Assembly (NCBI RefSeq): GCF_016522075.1
Contig: NZ_JAEHFW010000003.1
Location: 372,001-436,000 of the forward strand
Length of the DNA: 64,000 bases
Origin: Mucilaginibacter segetis
GTDB lineage: Bacteria; Bacteroidota; Bacteroidia; Sphingobacteriales; Sphingobacteriaceae
Reading direction: 5' to 3'
Positions 52,844-62,684 of the stretch are shown piece by piece (the stretch's first letter is position 1; every line of letters starts with the position of its first letter). The position numbers were made by a program, and so were the translations under genes. The notes beneath the pieces were generated by a model. That model saw only the letters and a list, made by a program, of their open reading frames with translations, was not told where the DNA came from and ran no database searches.

Positions 52844-53029
52844 ATGGTATTAGTGTTAAAAAAAGGTGCCAGCAAAAAAGAGATTGATGCTATCGAAAAA
52901 GCTTTATATAAAGAAAAAGCTTTAGGTGGATTTAACGCGAAAAAATACAATGGTACATTGAAATTTAAAGGGGATGCTTTAACTATCCAGGAAAAATTAA
53001 GAGATGAGTGGGAAAGAGATACTCGTTGA
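52844..53029 (+). CDS. Putative antitoxin of a PIN-domain toxin pair
   Basis: This 61-residue, lysine-rich protein (VLVLKKGASKKEIDAIEKALYKEK) overlaps the PIN-domain gene by 26 bases, the arrangement seen in VapBC operons. It is short, charged, with a glycine-containing hinge (LGGFNAKKY) and a helical end (IQEKLRDEWERD). I do not recognise a known antitoxin fold. Its role is inferred from its position. Confidence 0.65.
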   Translation: MVLVLKKGASKKEIDAIEKALYKEKALGGFNAKKYNGTLKFKGDALTIQEKLRDEWERDTR

Positions 53030-53390
53030 TACTAACATCATCTTATACCTTTTGGATGGTAGTGATACATTAGAACAAATTCTGCAAGGAAAAAACCTTT
53101 ATCTTTCATTTATTACTGAACTGGAACTCCTGGGGTTTAAGAATATTAGTTCAAAAGAAGAATCACAAATAGTGGAAGTTTTAAATGACTGTTCTATCTT
53201 ATCAATTAATAAATTGATCAAAGAAAAGTATGTTGAAATCCGGAGAAAATATCATTTAAAACTTCCTGATGCTTTAATTGCCGCTACCGCAATAGTTTAT
53301 AATATGCCACTCATAACAGCTGATAAGCAATTTAAAACCGTAAAGGAATTAAATTTGATTTCTTATCAGCATGGTATTAATTTAACATGA
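53004..53390 (+). CDS. PIN-domain ribonuclease (VapC-like toxin)
   Basis: The 128-residue protein has a PIN fold: ILVDTNIILYLLDG holds the first acidic residue (Asp9), LPDALIAATA and LITADKQF hold later ones. PIN toxins cleave RNA, often tRNA or rRNA, when not held by antitoxin. It overlaps the small upstream gene by 26 bases, supporting a toxin-antitoxin operon. AT-rich composition compared with the neighbours suggests transfer. Confidence 0.88.
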   Translation: MSGKEILVDTNIILYLLDGSDTLEQILQGKNLYLSFITELELLGFKNISSKEESQIVEVLNDCSILSINKLIKEKYVEIRRKYHLKLPDALIAATAIVYNMPLITADKQFKTVKELNLISYQHGINLT

Positions 53391-53404
53391 TTTTTGGGTC
53401 CATA

Positions 53405-54823
53405 TTATTTCAATTCATCCAATAGCCTGAACATTTTTGAACGTATGCCACTGCCGGAACCATTATAGTTATTTACCATAATGGAGAAGCAAAGGTCGCG
53501 GCCATCATGGTTTTGGTAACCCGCGTAGGCCTGTACACTGTTGATGCTGCCGCTTTTCATGTGCATGTTGTTGTATATGGGCAAACTGTCGTAAAAGTAA
53601 TCGAACCAACTTGCTGTTTTGGCGGAGCGTAATATGCGGGCAATAGTCAGCGTGGTGATATGATCCTGAGGCGAAAGGCCGCTGCCATCAAACACATTCA
53701 TAGAGTTAGGATCGATACCACGGGCTTCCCAAAAATCCTTTAATGCCTGTACGGCATTGTTAGGATCAGCCGGTTTACCCAGCTTAGCGCCAAGGGTAAC
53801 CAATAATTGTTCGGCATAAAGGTTAATGCTTTTTTTGTTGAGCCAGTAAACTATTTTGCTTAATTCAGGAGAGTTAATGATGGTTAGGTTTCGGGTAGCC
53901 TGTGGTACAGGTTTACCCTGTTCGCCCAACATCAGTGATGACTGAGGCAGTTCCATCACCGGTATGCCTATGCTTTTAAGGGTATCTGAAAGGCGCAGTG
54001 CGGCATCATAAGCCGGATCAGGTACGGATGCCGATACCCTGTTTTTGGTTTGATCAACCGCGTATGTGCCCCGCACGCGCATTACATTGCTGTTAAAAGC
54101 AGGTAAATAAGGGTAAGCCTGATCGCCGGTATAGGCGGCCCCTGTTGTTAGTTCACTTTTAAATTTCAGGTAAGGCATATCGGGAGCTGTGCCTGTAACG
54201 GTAACCGGGTCGCCAACGCTGCCGGTATGTACCTTTATATCAAATTGGTTTTCGCGCCAGCAAAGTCCGGCAATGGCCGCGCCATAATATGTGCCCAAAT
54301 CCTGCCATATCCATCCATCCGGTATGGTTTGATGACTAATTTCCCCGTTATCGCCAATTATACTGCCGTTTATTCTTTTTATACCGGCCTTTTTTATGGC
54401 ATCCGTCATTAAAAATAATACGTGCGCTTCTTTGGTGCTTTCCCAGCGCCAACTGCCCAGGGTAGGGTCGCCGCCACCTTTTATAACAATATCGCCGTTA
54501 AGTGTGCCATCAGCTGCGATAGTACCTGTATAACCCAGTTGTGTTTTAAACTGATAATCCTTCCCTAAAACATTAAATGCGGTAATACTGGTAACGGTTT
54601 TCATGGTTGAACCCGGGTTAAGGCCCAATTCGGAGTTTGCCGCAAAAACCTGTGCGCCAGTTTTTGTGTCCAAAACCGTTAAGGAAACCGTAGCGTATTT
54701 ACACTGATCGTCCTGCTGCAATCGCTCAAATGCGGTTTGTAATTTTTGTTCCAGGGTTTGTGCCTGTGCCGCATTGGTAACAATAAATAAAAAACTAATT
54801 AACCAAGTCCGGTTTATCCTCAT
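53405..54823 (-). CDS. dacB: D-alanyl-D-alanine carboxypeptidase/endopeptidase (PBP4, DacB)
   Basis: The 472-residue protein has a signal peptide (about 1-21, ending AQAQ) and the S13 family catalytic motifs: SxxK in NPGSTMKTV near residue 71, SxN-like in LYAEQL region and KSG in HMKSGSIN near the C-terminus in place of KTG. It trims or cleaves cross-linked peptidoglycan peptides in the periplasm. Full family length, including the long insert domains. It overlaps the upstream permease gene by 29 bases. Confidence 0.92.
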   Translation of the reverse strand: MRINRTWLISFLFIVTNAAQAQTLEQKLQTAFERLQQDDQCKYATVSLTVLDTKTGAQVFAANSELGLNPGSTMKTVTSITAFNVLGKDYQFKTQLGYTGTIAADGTLNGDIVIKGGGDPTLGSWRWESTKEAHVLFLMTDAIKKAGIKRINGSIIGDNGEISHQTIPDGWIWQDLGTYYGAAIAGLCWRENQFDIKVHTGSVGDPVTVTGTAPDMPYLKFKSELTTGAAYTGDQAYPYLPAFNSNVMRVRGTYAVDQTKNRVSASVPDPAYDAALRLSDTLKSIGIPVMELPQSSLMLGEQGKPVPQATRNLTIINSPELSKIVYWLNKKSINLYAEQLLVTLGAKLGKPADPNNAVQALKDFWEARGIDPNSMNVFDGSGLSPQDHITTLTIARILRSAKTASWFDYFYDSLPIYNNMHMKSGSINSVQAYAGYQNHDGRDLCFSIMVNNYNGSGSGIRSKMFRLLDELK

Positions 54824-56249
54824 TCGTGATGTTGCGTTGTGATATAAAATAGATAGGAATTCCTATCAGTACAATACCTAAACCATATAAAGTGTATTCC
54901 TGTTTGTAAATAACTAATAAAATACAAAAAGCTATACCCATTAAAATATACATGGCGGGTAATACCGGATAGCCAAATGCCTTATACGGGCGTTCGGCAG
55001 CGGGGCGTTTTACGCGCAAAATATAAATGCCCGCTATGGTAAGTATATAAAACAGCACTACTACAAAGGAGATCATATCCAGCAGGTCGCCGTATTTACC
55101 GCTCAGGCAAAGTACCGATGCAACCAATGCCTGTATCCATAACCCAAATGCCGGAACAGATGCTTTGTTTAGCGTACCGGTACGTTTAAAGAATAATCCG
55201 TCCTTTGCCATGGTATAATAAACCCTGGCGCCTGATAGTATCAATCCGTTATTACAGCCAAAGGTAGATATCATGATCATTACCGCGATAACGTAAGTAC
55301 CCGCGTTACCAAATATAACATGCGATGCCGCTACGGCTACACGATCCTTGTCGGCAGTTGCAATATCATGTAACGAAAGTACGCCTGTATATACTACGTT
55401 AGCCAGTACATAAATTACCGTAACTATAATAGTACCGAACATCATGCTGAGTGCCACATCGCGTTTGGGGTTTTTCATTTCGCCGGCTACAAAGGTTACG
55501 CTGTTCCAGGCATCGCTGCTAAAAATGGATCCAACCATGGCAGCGGCTATGGCACCCAGTGCAGCACCCATAGTAAGGCTGGTAAAGGTACCATCGGTAT
55601 TAAGATGGTGCAGATCCCAGGCATTGGTCCAGTTGGCGTTCCATATATCACCTTTAAATGCTAAAAAGCCAAAACCTATTAACCCGAACAGGCTTAAAAT
55701 TTTGGTAAGGGTAAAGGTGGTTTGTATAAGCTTACCCTCTTTAACACCACGAGTATTTATATAGGTAAGTAAGATAATAATCAGGATAGATACGAGCTGT
55801 GCCGAACTGATTTTAAAGGCACCTGTAGTTAATACGATATAGTCTTCACTAACCAGATACTTTAAAGAACCGGGCATAATGTAGGCGGTAAATTTAGAGA
55901 ATGCCACGCCAACAGCGGCTATTGTACCTGTTTGTATCACCGCAAAAAAACTCCATCCGTATAAAAAGGCTATAAGCTTGTTATATGATTCTTTTAAATA
56001 AACATACTGGCCGCCCGCTTTGGGGAACATGGCGCTTAACTCGCCGTAGCTAAGGGCCGCGGTGAGGGTCATGAAACCGGTAATGAGCCATACCGCAATT
56101 AGCCAACCCGATGAGCCTACATTACGTATAATATCTGCGCTTACGATAAAAATACCGGAGCCGATCATGGAGCCTGATACCAGCATAGTGCCGTCGAGCA
56201 GGCTCAGCTCGTGCTTCATTTTAGGTTGACCTGTGTTTTTTGCCATCAA
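54795..56249 (-). CDS. APC-family amino acid permease (LAT-like)
   Basis: The 484-residue protein has twelve predicted membrane helices, opening LSLLDGTMLVSGSMIGSGIFI, the APC-family glycine-rich first segment, and includes SYGELSAMFPKAGGQYVYL and NSVTFVAGEMKNPKRD. Members exchange or import amino acids. The substrate is undefined. It begins 149 bases before the divergent pyrophosphatase gene and overlaps dacB by 29 bases. Confidence 0.9.
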   Translation of the reverse strand: MMAKNTGQPKMKHELSLLDGTMLVSGSMIGSGIFIVSADIIRNVGSSGWLIAVWLITGFMTLTAALSYGELSAMFPKAGGQYVYLKESYNKLIAFLYGWSFFAVIQTGTIAAVGVAFSKFTAYIMPGSLKYLVSEDYIVLTTGAFKISSAQLVSILIIILLTYINTRGVKEGKLIQTTFTLTKILSLFGLIGFGFLAFKGDIWNANWTNAWDLHHLNTDGTFTSLTMGAALGAIAAAMVGSIFSSDAWNSVTFVAGEMKNPKRDVALSMMFGTIIVTVIYVLANVVYTGVLSLHDIATADKDRVAVAASHVIFGNAGTYVIAVMIMISTFGCNNGLILSGARVYYTMAKDGLFFKRTGTLNKASVPAFGLWIQALVASVLCLSGKYGDLLDMISFVVVLFYILTIAGIYILRVKRPAAERPYKAFGYPVLPAMYILMGIAFCILLVIYKQEYTLYGLGIVLIGIPIYFISQRNITNEDKPDLVN

Positions 56250-56345
56250 TAGTTGAGTTTAAAGTCCTAAGCTATTCAAAAACTTTAAATTATTACAGGC
56301 TATTGCGGAGAAATTAATTTTACTATTTTGCGTGAGCCAATTATA

Positions 56346-56364
56346 TTTACACGCTACGTGTAAA
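56346..56364. promoter_or_regulatory. Palindrome upstream of hppA
   Basis: TTTACACG and CGTGTAAA form a perfect inverted repeat around three bases, 34 bases before hppA and in the gap shared with the divergent permease gene. Its size fits a dimeric repressor site. Confidence 0.4.
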
Positions 56365-56397
56365 ATTGTACAGCACATTATAAACTAATTAATAAAT

Positions 56398-58641
56398 ATG
56401 GATCTTTTGAACAATTACTTAATCTATTTAATTCCTGTATTTGGACTTATCGGGATACTGGTGATGGCAGTAAAATCTGCCTGGGTAACCAAACAGGAAA
56501 CGGGTGATGCCTCCATGAATCAACTGGCGGGGTACATTGCTGATGGGGCAATGGCATTTTTGCGGGCAGAGTGGAAGATACTGGGCTACTTTGTAGTAGT
56601 TGCCGGTTTATTGCTGGCGTACTCGGGTACTACTGTGGCCACATCAAGCCCGGTTATCGCAGTGTCTTTCTTGATAGGAGCTTTCTTATCAGCTTTTGCG
56701 GGTTTTATAGGTATGCGTATAGCTACCAAAGCAAACGTTCGTACTACACAGGCGGCAAAAAGCAGTTTGGCGCAAGCCTTAAAGGTGTCATTTACAGGTG
56801 GTACCGTTATGGGTTTGGGTGTTGCCGGTTTGGCAATTATCGGTTTAGGCTCGCTGTTTATTGTGTTTTACCAGGTTTATGTGGTACAGGTAGCAGGCAG
56901 CAGTGTTAACGGTGAGGCAATGGCCAAAGCGCTGGATGTTTTGGCGGGTTTTTCGTTAGGAGCAGAATCAATAGCGCTTTTCGCGCGTGTAGGTGGCGGT
57001 ATTTATACCAAAGCTGCCGACGTAGGTGCCGACTTGGTAGGTAAAGTGGAAGCAGGCATCCCCGAAGATGATGTACGTAACCCGGCAACAATAGCCGATA
57101 ACGTAGGCGATAACGTGGGTGACGTAGCCGGTATGGGTGCGGATCTGTTCGGCTCCTATGTAGCTACTATGCTTGCTACCATGGTTCTGGGCCGCGAGAT
57201 CGTGTCGCCTGATAATTTTGGCGGTATTGCCCCGGTACTTTTACCTATGGTGATAGCCGGATTAGGGTTGATCTTCTCTATTGTTGGTGCATCTATGGTG
57301 AAAATAAAAAAGGAAACCGACAGTGTACAAAAAGCATTAAATATTGGTAACTGGACATCCATCATATTAACAGCAATTGCTACTTATTTTGTGGTAATGT
57401 GGATGCTGCCTGATGGTAATTTCCATTTAACCAGGGATGTTATTCCGGGTACTACCGATCTTAAAGCGGGTTCACTGGTGTTTACTAAAACCGGCGTATT
57501 TATGTCCATACTTGTGGGATTGGTAGTAGGTACGCTGATGTCCATTATTACCGAGTACTATACCGCAATGGGTAAGCGTCCGGTAATGAGTATTATTAAA
57601 CAATCATCAACCGGGCATGCCACAAATATTATAGGTGGTTTAGCCATAGGGATGGAATCAACCGTGTTGCCGATTTTAGTTTTAGCAGCCGGTATATACG
57701 GTTCTTACTTTTTTGCAGGCCTGTATGGTGTGGCCATTGCCGCAGCCGGTATGATGGCAACCACCGCCATGCAATTAGCTATTGACGCCTTTGGGCCGAT
57801 AGCGGATAACGCGGGTGGTATTGCCGAAATGAGCCGCCTTCCCGAAGAAGTGCGCGGCCGTACAGATAATTTGGATGCCGTGGGTAATACTACAGCAGCC
57901 ACCGGTAAAGGTTTTGCAATAGCTTCGGCCGCGTTAACATCGCTGGCGTTGTTTGCGGCCTTTGTGGGTGTAGCAGGTATTGAGCATATTGATATTTACA
58001 AAGCTAATGTATTGGCAGGTTTATTTGTAGGCGGTATGATCCCTTTCATCTTTTCGGCGTTAGCAATATCGGCTGTAGGCCGTGCGGCTATGGCGATGGT
58101 AGAAGAGGTTAGACGCCAGTTTAGAGAGATACCGGGTATAATGGAATACAAGGCTAAGCCCGAATATGAAAAATGTGTGGCCATTTCTACCAAGGCTTCT
58201 ATCCGTGAGATGGTTGCCCCTGGCATGATCGCTTTAATAACCCCTATTGTTATAGGTTTTGCATTTGGACCCGAAGTGCTGGGCGGGTTATTGGCAGGTG
58301 TAACTGTATCGGGTGTGCTGATGGGAATTTTCCAGAGCAATGCCGGCGGTGCATGGGATAACGCCAAAAAATCATTTGAAAAAGGGGTGGAAATAAATGG
58401 CGAGATATACTACAAAAAATCTGAACCGCATAAGGCATCGGTAACAGGCGATACCGTGGGCGATCCGTTTAAAGATACCTCGGGCCCGTCCATGAATATC
58501 CTGATCAAACTGATGTCCATAGTGTCATTGGTTATTGCCCCGCACCTGAATAAAGCGGATAATAACAGCAAGTTTATCCAAAAGCAGGAGAAGGTGCAAT
58601 CGATGATCACACACGTGATCAAGACCGATAAAAAAGCGTAA
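56398..58641 (+). CDS. hppA: Membrane-bound ion-pumping pyrophosphatase HppA
   Basis: The 747-residue protein has about 16 membrane helices and the signature loops [28 protein letters not shown] (pyrophosphate and Mg binding) and the C-terminal GGAWDNAKK. It couples hydrolysis of pyrophosphate to H+ or Na+ pumping. The residues [10 protein letters not shown] (Ala, then Gly where K+-independent forms have Lys and Thr) point to a K+-dependent type. Na+ versus H+ specificity is not settled from sequence. A terminator follows. Confidence 0.95.
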   Translation: MDLLNNYLIYLIPVFGLIGILVMAVKSAWVTKQETGDASMNQLAGYIADGAMAFLRAEWKILGYFVVVAGLLLAYSGTTVATSSPVIAVSFLIGAFLSAFAGFIGMRIATKANVRTTQAAKSSLAQALKVSFTGGTVMGLGVAGLAIIGLGSLFIVFYQVYVVQVAGSSVNGEAMAKALDVLAGFSLGAESIALFARVGGGIYTKAADVGADLVGKVEAGIPEDDVRNPATIADNVGDNVGDVAGMGADLFGSYVATMLATMVLGREIVSPDNFGGIAPVLLPMVIAGLGLIFSIVGASMVKIKKETDSVQKALNIGNWTSIILTAIATYFVVMWMLPDGNFHLTRDVIPGTTDLKAGSLVFTKTGVFMSILVGLVVGTLMSIITEYYTAMGKRPVMSIIKQSSTGHATNIIGGLAIGMESTVLPILVLAAGIYGSYFFAGLYGVAIAAAGMMATTAMQLAIDAFGPIADNAGGIAEMSRLPEEVRGRTDNLDAVGNTTAATGKGFAIASAALTSLALFAAFVGVAGIEHIDIYKANVLAGLFVGGMIPFIFSALAISAVGRAAMAMVEEVRRQFREIPGIMEYKAKPEYEKCVAISTKASIREMVAPGMIALITPIVIGFAFGPEVLGGLLAGVTVSGVLMGIFQSNAGGAWDNAKKSFEKGVEINGEIYYKKSEPHKASVTGDTVGDPFKDTSGPSMNILIKLMSIVSLVIAPHLNKADNNSKFIQKQEKVQSMITHVIKTDKKA

Positions 58642-58661
58642 TTGTAATCCTATTTGCATAC

Positions 58662-58688
58662 AGCCGCCCAACCGGGCGGCTTTTTTTG
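58662..58688 (+). terminator. Rho-independent terminator after hppA
   Basis: Perfect arms AGCCGCCC (58662-58669) and GGGCGGCT (58674-58681) around AACC are followed by a T tract. Confidence 0.9.
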
Positions 58689-58714
58689 TTTATTTTAGAT
58701 GGATAAGTTTTTGT

Positions 58715-58993
58715 ATGAATAAGCAAGCATTCCGTATAGTTTTATATCTATTATGTTTATATGATATCTACCTGTACCTGCCGGATATATTTGATGTATT
58801 CAAAATAGATATTCATATTCCCTACATTTCCTTTATGGTTTATTTTGACGCCGCCATGCTTTTATTCGGGGGTATTATACTGGGTTGGGCCCTGTTTAAA
58901 AAAGGAGGCACATTTAACATTGGTTTAGGGGTAATAATGCTGATACTTAACCTGGTAATTACCCCATTGTTTATTATAAAAGCTATAGGATAA
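58715..58993 (+). CDS. Small three-helix membrane protein
   Basis: The 92-residue protein has hydrophobic segments at about 7-25, 39-60 and 68-90, with short loops. No named family is recognised. It lies between the hppA terminator and the second APC permease and has its own ATG. Confidence 0.6.
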   Translation: MNKQAFRIVLYLLCLYDIYLYLPDIFDVFKIDIHIPYISFMVYFDAAMLLFGGIILGWALFKKGGTFNIGLGVIMLILNLVITPLFIIKAIG

Positions 58994-59114
58994 ATGCTTA
59001 CAAGCAACTAAATGATAGCGGTGGTCAATTAAGTCATTTTAACAATTTTTAATTCCGTTATTAACAACTATGCTGTTGTTACATTCTGTACTTTATCTTT
59101 TCAATAAATTTAAG

Positions 59115-59122
59115 TACGTTTG
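59115..59122 (+). promoter_or_regulatory. -7 element before the second permease gene
   Basis: TACGTTTG matches TAnnTTTG 44 bases before the start. TTTA at 59092 sits at the right distance (19 bases) but lacks the final G. Confidence 0.45.
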
Positions 59123-59166
59123 GGACAACACGATTTTAACTATTACTGATCTTACTTAAAATTAAA

Positions 59167-60723
59167 ATGAAGTTATTTATTAAGAAACCGATCGAGCAGT
59201 TACTGGCTGCCTCGAGGGAGACAGAGAAAACCTTAAAACGAACGCTTGGCCTGGGTTCGCTTATTGCCCTGGGTATCGGTGCCATTATTGGCGCGGGTAT
59301 TTTTGTGCGGACCGCAGCAGCAGCAGGTGAACACGCCGGACCGGCAGTTACCATTTCATTTATTATAGCGGCATCTGGTTGCGCGCTGGCCGGACTTTGC
59401 TATGCAGAGTTTGCCAGTATGATACCTATAGCCGGATCGGCCTATACCTACTCTTATGCTACTATGGGCGAGCTTATCGCCTGGATAATAGGATGGGATC
59501 TGGTGCTGGAATATGCTTTGGGAGCCGCCACGGTATCTATAGGTTGGGCACAGTATTTTAATGAATTTTTGCATACGTTCTTTAACGTTCACATACCATA
59601 CTCCCTCTCTCACTCGCCGTTTGAGGTAGCCAACCTGCATAGCGGTATGTACGCTGGTGAATTTGGTACGCGGGGTATGATTGACCTGCCTGCCATATTT
59701 ATATTGCTGATGCTTACCATGCTGCTTATCCGCGGGATGTCTGAGTCGGCAATTGTGAATAACGTTATTGTAATTGTGAAAGTAGCAATCGTGTTAATGA
59801 TCATCTCTTTAGGATGGCAATTCATTAACCCTGCTTTACATACTCCTTACATGATCCCTGCGGATGAGGGTAGTGTTACTACCAGTACGGGTGTAGTTAA
59901 CTACGCCGATACCTTTAATCATGGCTGGCTCGGTGTATTAAGGGGAGCGAGTGTGGTATTCTTCGCGTTCATCGGTTTTGATGCCGTATCAACTGCCGCT
60001 CAGGAAGCTAAAAATCCGCAAAAAGATATGCCGAAAGGTATTCTTATCTCTTTAGTGATATGTACTGCACTATACATATTATTCTCTCACGTATTAACCG
60101 GATTAACTTCTTATAAAGACTTTTTAGTACAAGGTAAAGAAGCCTCAGTAACTTATGCTATTAAGCATGCTATGCCGGGTTATAACTGGCTGGCTAATTT
60201 AGTTACCGTAGCAATTCTGGCAGGTTTTTCATCAGTAATACTTGTGATGCTGATGGGCCAGACCCGTGTATTTTATACCATGAGTACTGATGGTTTAATT
60301 CCGCCTGTTTTCTCAAAATTACATCCGAAACACCGTACTCCTTATAAATCACAATGGTTGTTCTTTGTGTTCGTATCGTTATTTGCAGGTTTTATTCCGG
60401 ATAGCGTTGTGGGCGAAATGGTGAGTATTGGTACACTGTTTGCGTTTGTGCTGGTTTGTATAGGTATATTTATCCTCCGCAAAACCGATCCGAATTTGGA
60501 GCGACCTTTCAGGACTCCGGCTTACCAGGTAGTTTGTATTCTGGGTGCCGCTATTTGTGCCTGTATGATAGCCAGCGAAGGTTTAGAGAACTGGTTACGA
60601 TTATTAGTATGGTTGTTAATAGGCTTTATTATTTACTTTGGTTACAGTGTTAAAAGATCGCATGTAAGGCATGGTAAAGTTGAAGGGGTGGACGATCCGC
60701 CGAATCCTAATTTTATGGAGTAA
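59167..60723 (+). CDS. APC-family cationic amino acid permease (CAT-like)
   Basis: The 518-residue protein has about twelve to fourteen membrane helices. It opens with a short cytoplasmic stretch, KKPIEQLLAASRETEKTLKRTLG, then LIALGIGAIIGAGIFV. FIGFDAVSTAAQEAKNPQKDMPKGI is typical of the CAT/YfnA group. A terminator follows. Substrate specificity, probably basic or neutral amino acids, is inferred. Confidence 0.92.
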   Translation: MKLFIKKPIEQLLAASRETEKTLKRTLGLGSLIALGIGAIIGAGIFVRTAAAAGEHAGPAVTISFIIAASGCALAGLCYAEFASMIPIAGSAYTYSYATMGELIAWIIGWDLVLEYALGAATVSIGWAQYFNEFLHTFFNVHIPYSLSHSPFEVANLHSGMYAGEFGTRGMIDLPAIFILLMLTMLLIRGMSESAIVNNVIVIVKVAIVLMIISLGWQFINPALHTPYMIPADEGSVTTSTGVVNYADTFNHGWLGVLRGASVVFFAFIGFDAVSTAAQEAKNPQKDMPKGILISLVICTALYILFSHVLTGLTSYKDFLVQGKEASVTYAIKHAMPGYNWLANLVTVAILAGFSSVILVMLMGQTRVFYTMSTDGLIPPVFSKLHPKHRTPYKSQWLFFVFVSLFAGFIPDSVVGEMVSIGTLFAFVLVCIGIFILRKTDPNLERPFRTPAYQVVCILGAAICACMIASEGLENWLRLLVWLLIGFIIYFGYSVKRSHVRHGKVEGVDDPPNPNFME

Positions 60724-60742
60724 TATTATCCCATTATAATGT

Positions 60743-60772
60743 AAAGGTTCTGCCGCAGCAGAACCTTTTTTG
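60743..60772 (+). terminator. Rho-independent terminator after the permease gene
   Basis: Arms AAAGGTTCTGC and GCAGAACCTTT around CGCA are perfect over eleven bases and followed by a T tract. Confidence 0.9.
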
Positions 60773-60813
60773 TTTTTATCGCTTTTGTAAGGAGTAAAAA
60801 GAAAACACGCCGG

Positions 60814-61983
60814 ATGAAGATCAATAAAATATTATGGGTACTTGTTTTTATCGCGATAATCAACTCAATGGGCTTTGGTATTATTATCCCATTGCTTTAT
60901 CCGTATGGTAAAAAGTTTGGTGTTACGCAGCAAACCATCGGTTTGCTTACGGCCGCGTTTTCCATCGCGCAGTTTTTTGCAACGCCGGTGTTGGGTTCCC
61001 TGTCCGACAGGTTTGGCCGTAAACCTATACTGATCATCAGCCTGGCAGGCACCTGCGCATCTTTTTTGATGTTTGGTTTGGCCAACAGCATCTTTATATT
61101 ATTCGCCGCCCGCATACTTGATGGACTTACCGGTGGTAATATTTCTGTAGCGCAGGCCATGATATCTGATATATCATCGCCGCAGGAGCGTGCACGCAAT
61201 TTCGGCATATTAGGTTCGGCATTTGGTTTTGGCTTTGTTATAGGGCCTGCTATAGGCGGGTTACTGAGTAAATTTGGTATACAGGTGCCTTTCTTTTTTG
61301 CGGCCGGTATCGCATTAATTGGTATACTGCTTACCTTTTTTTTTCTGAAAGAAACTAATAAAAGAAAGGGCAAAAGCTCCCATACCAAAGAGCAGAGCTT
61401 CAATTTTATATCGCTGATAACGGTATTAAAGACTCCTGTAATTGGTACGGCGGTATTCACCGGGTTTTTACTTACCATGGCACAATTTACCATGCTGATA
61501 GGTTTTCAGACTTTCAGTGTTGATTCGTTAAAGCTTAGTCCATCACAAATAGGATTGTTTTATGCCGGATTTGGAATAAGCGGCATTTTAATGCAGCTGG
61601 CGGTACCGTTGGTTACTAAGGTAATTTCGTCCAAATCATTGATATTGCTCATTTCTACCATGTTGTGTTTTGGGGCTATGGTAGTAGCCGGCTTTGCTAT
61701 GGGTACGCTGGTATTTGCGATATGCGTTGGTTTTTATGGCTTATTTAACGGCTTGCGCAACCCTATGCTGAATGCGATAATTGCCGACCATAATAAAGAG
61801 GGTACGCATGGCAAAATCATGGGGATCAATCAGTCGTACGCTTCCATCGGGCAAACTCTCGGGCCGGTTAGTGCAGGATTAATTACAGTAATATCGGTAC
61901 ATAGCGTATTCTTTTTATCGTCTTTCTATATTTTAATTGCATTTTTGTTCAGTATTCGCTTAAAATCAAAAGAACAAAACTGA
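60814..61983 (+). CDS. Major facilitator superfamily exporter (TCR/Tet-like)
   Basis: The 389-residue protein has twelve predicted membrane helices and the MFS motif A in GSLSDRFGRKPILI (about 65-78). Between helices 4 and 5 it carries LGSAFGFGFVIGPAIGG, the antiporter motif C of drug exporters. The group includes TetA, but similarity at family level does not predict tetracycline export. MarC is encoded eight bases downstream. Confidence 0.9.
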   Translation: MKINKILWVLVFIAIINSMGFGIIIPLLYPYGKKFGVTQQTIGLLTAAFSIAQFFATPVLGSLSDRFGRKPILIISLAGTCASFLMFGLANSIFILFAARILDGLTGGNISVAQAMISDISSPQERARNFGILGSAFGFGFVIGPAIGGLLSKFGIQVPFFFAAGIALIGILLTFFFLKETNKRKGKSSHTKEQSFNFISLITVLKTPVIGTAVFTGFLLTMAQFTMLIGFQTFSVDSLKLSPSQIGLFYAGFGISGILMQLAVPLVTKVISSKSLILLISTMLCFGAMVVAGFAMGTLVFAICVGFYGLFNGLRNPMLNAIIADHNKEGTHGKIMGINQSYASIGQTLGPVSAGLITVISVHSVFFLSSFYILIAFLFSIRLKSKEQN

Positions 61984-61990
61984 CAATACC

Positions 61991-62560
61991 ATGCATCCTT
62001 TAGTTTTCAAAGAGATCCTTTCTGTAACCATGATCCTTTTCGCCATTATTGATATACTGGGAGCCATACCGGTTATTATTGAAATGCGCAAGCGTGCAGG
62101 GCATATACAGTCGGAGAAGGCAAGTATAGCCGTATTGGTGCTAATGATAACTTTCCTTTTCTTAGGAGATGAATTATTAGGGATCATCGGGCTGGATATT
62201 TCGTCATTCGCGATAGCGGGTTCCCTGGTTATTTTTATCATCGCTATGGAAATGGTATTGGGGGTTAACTTTTTTAAGGAAGAAATGCCCGAGGCGGTAT
62301 CTATTGTACCACTCGCTTTCCCGCTTATTGCGGGTGCAGGCACCATGACCACGCTTTTATCGCTAAAATCGCAGTATCAAACTCAAAATATTATTGTAGG
62401 CATTGTAGTAAACACGCTGATAGTTTACCTGGTGCTTAAAAATGTACGCTGGCTCGAAAAGTTGTTAGGCCCCACAGGGCTGCATATTCTGCGCAAAGCA
62501 TTCGGTATTATCTTATTGGCGATCGCTATAAAATTGTTCAGGAGTAATTCGGGGCTGTAG
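61991..62560 (+). CDS. MarC-family integral membrane protein
   Basis: The 189-residue protein has six predicted membrane helices. It opens FKEILSVTMILFAIIDILGAIPVI and contains the family block PLAFPLIAGAGTMTTLL. MarC proteins are inner-membrane proteins of unknown function once thought tied to antibiotic resistance. It starts eight bases after the MFS gene, so co-transcription is likely. Confidence 0.92.
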   Translation: MHPLVFKEILSVTMILFAIIDILGAIPVIIEMRKRAGHIQSEKASIAVLVLMITFLFLGDELLGIIGLDISSFAIAGSLVIFIIAMEMVLGVNFFKEEMPEAVSIVPLAFPLIAGAGTMTTLLSLKSQYQTQNIIVGIVVNTLIVYLVLKNVRWLEKLLGPTGLHILRKAFGIILLAIAIKLFRSNSGL

Positions 62561-62626
62561 TATAGATGGGAAGGAGAAAGGAATGCCGGAATAAATGATT
62601 TAAAAGCGATCCTGATTCATTTATCC

Positions 62627-62682
62627 TGACTCTTGGCTCTTATACCTTGACCCCTGTCACTTAACTCTTATGTCTATTCTCT
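62627..62682. repeat. Heptad-periodic run between marC and the RsmB-like gene
   Basis: From 62626 a C-ending trinucleotide (CTC, ACC, CAC or GTC) recurs at 62630, 62637, 62644, 62651, 62658, 62665, 62672 and 62679, eight units of exactly seven bases. The run is poor in G and rich in pyrimidines on the plus strand. Confidence 0.65.
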
Positions 62683-62684
62683 TC

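Noticed and set aside
54795..54823. Frameshift or fusion between dacB and the permease
   Set aside because: The 29-base overlap is in different frames and both proteins are complete, so it is a normal gene overlap.
57996..58367. Long reverse frame inside hppA
   Set aside because: It is an antisense shadow of a strongly conserved membrane protein gene.
60814..61983. Tetracycline resistance gene
   Set aside because: Only superfamily motifs are shared; there is no evidence for drug specificity.
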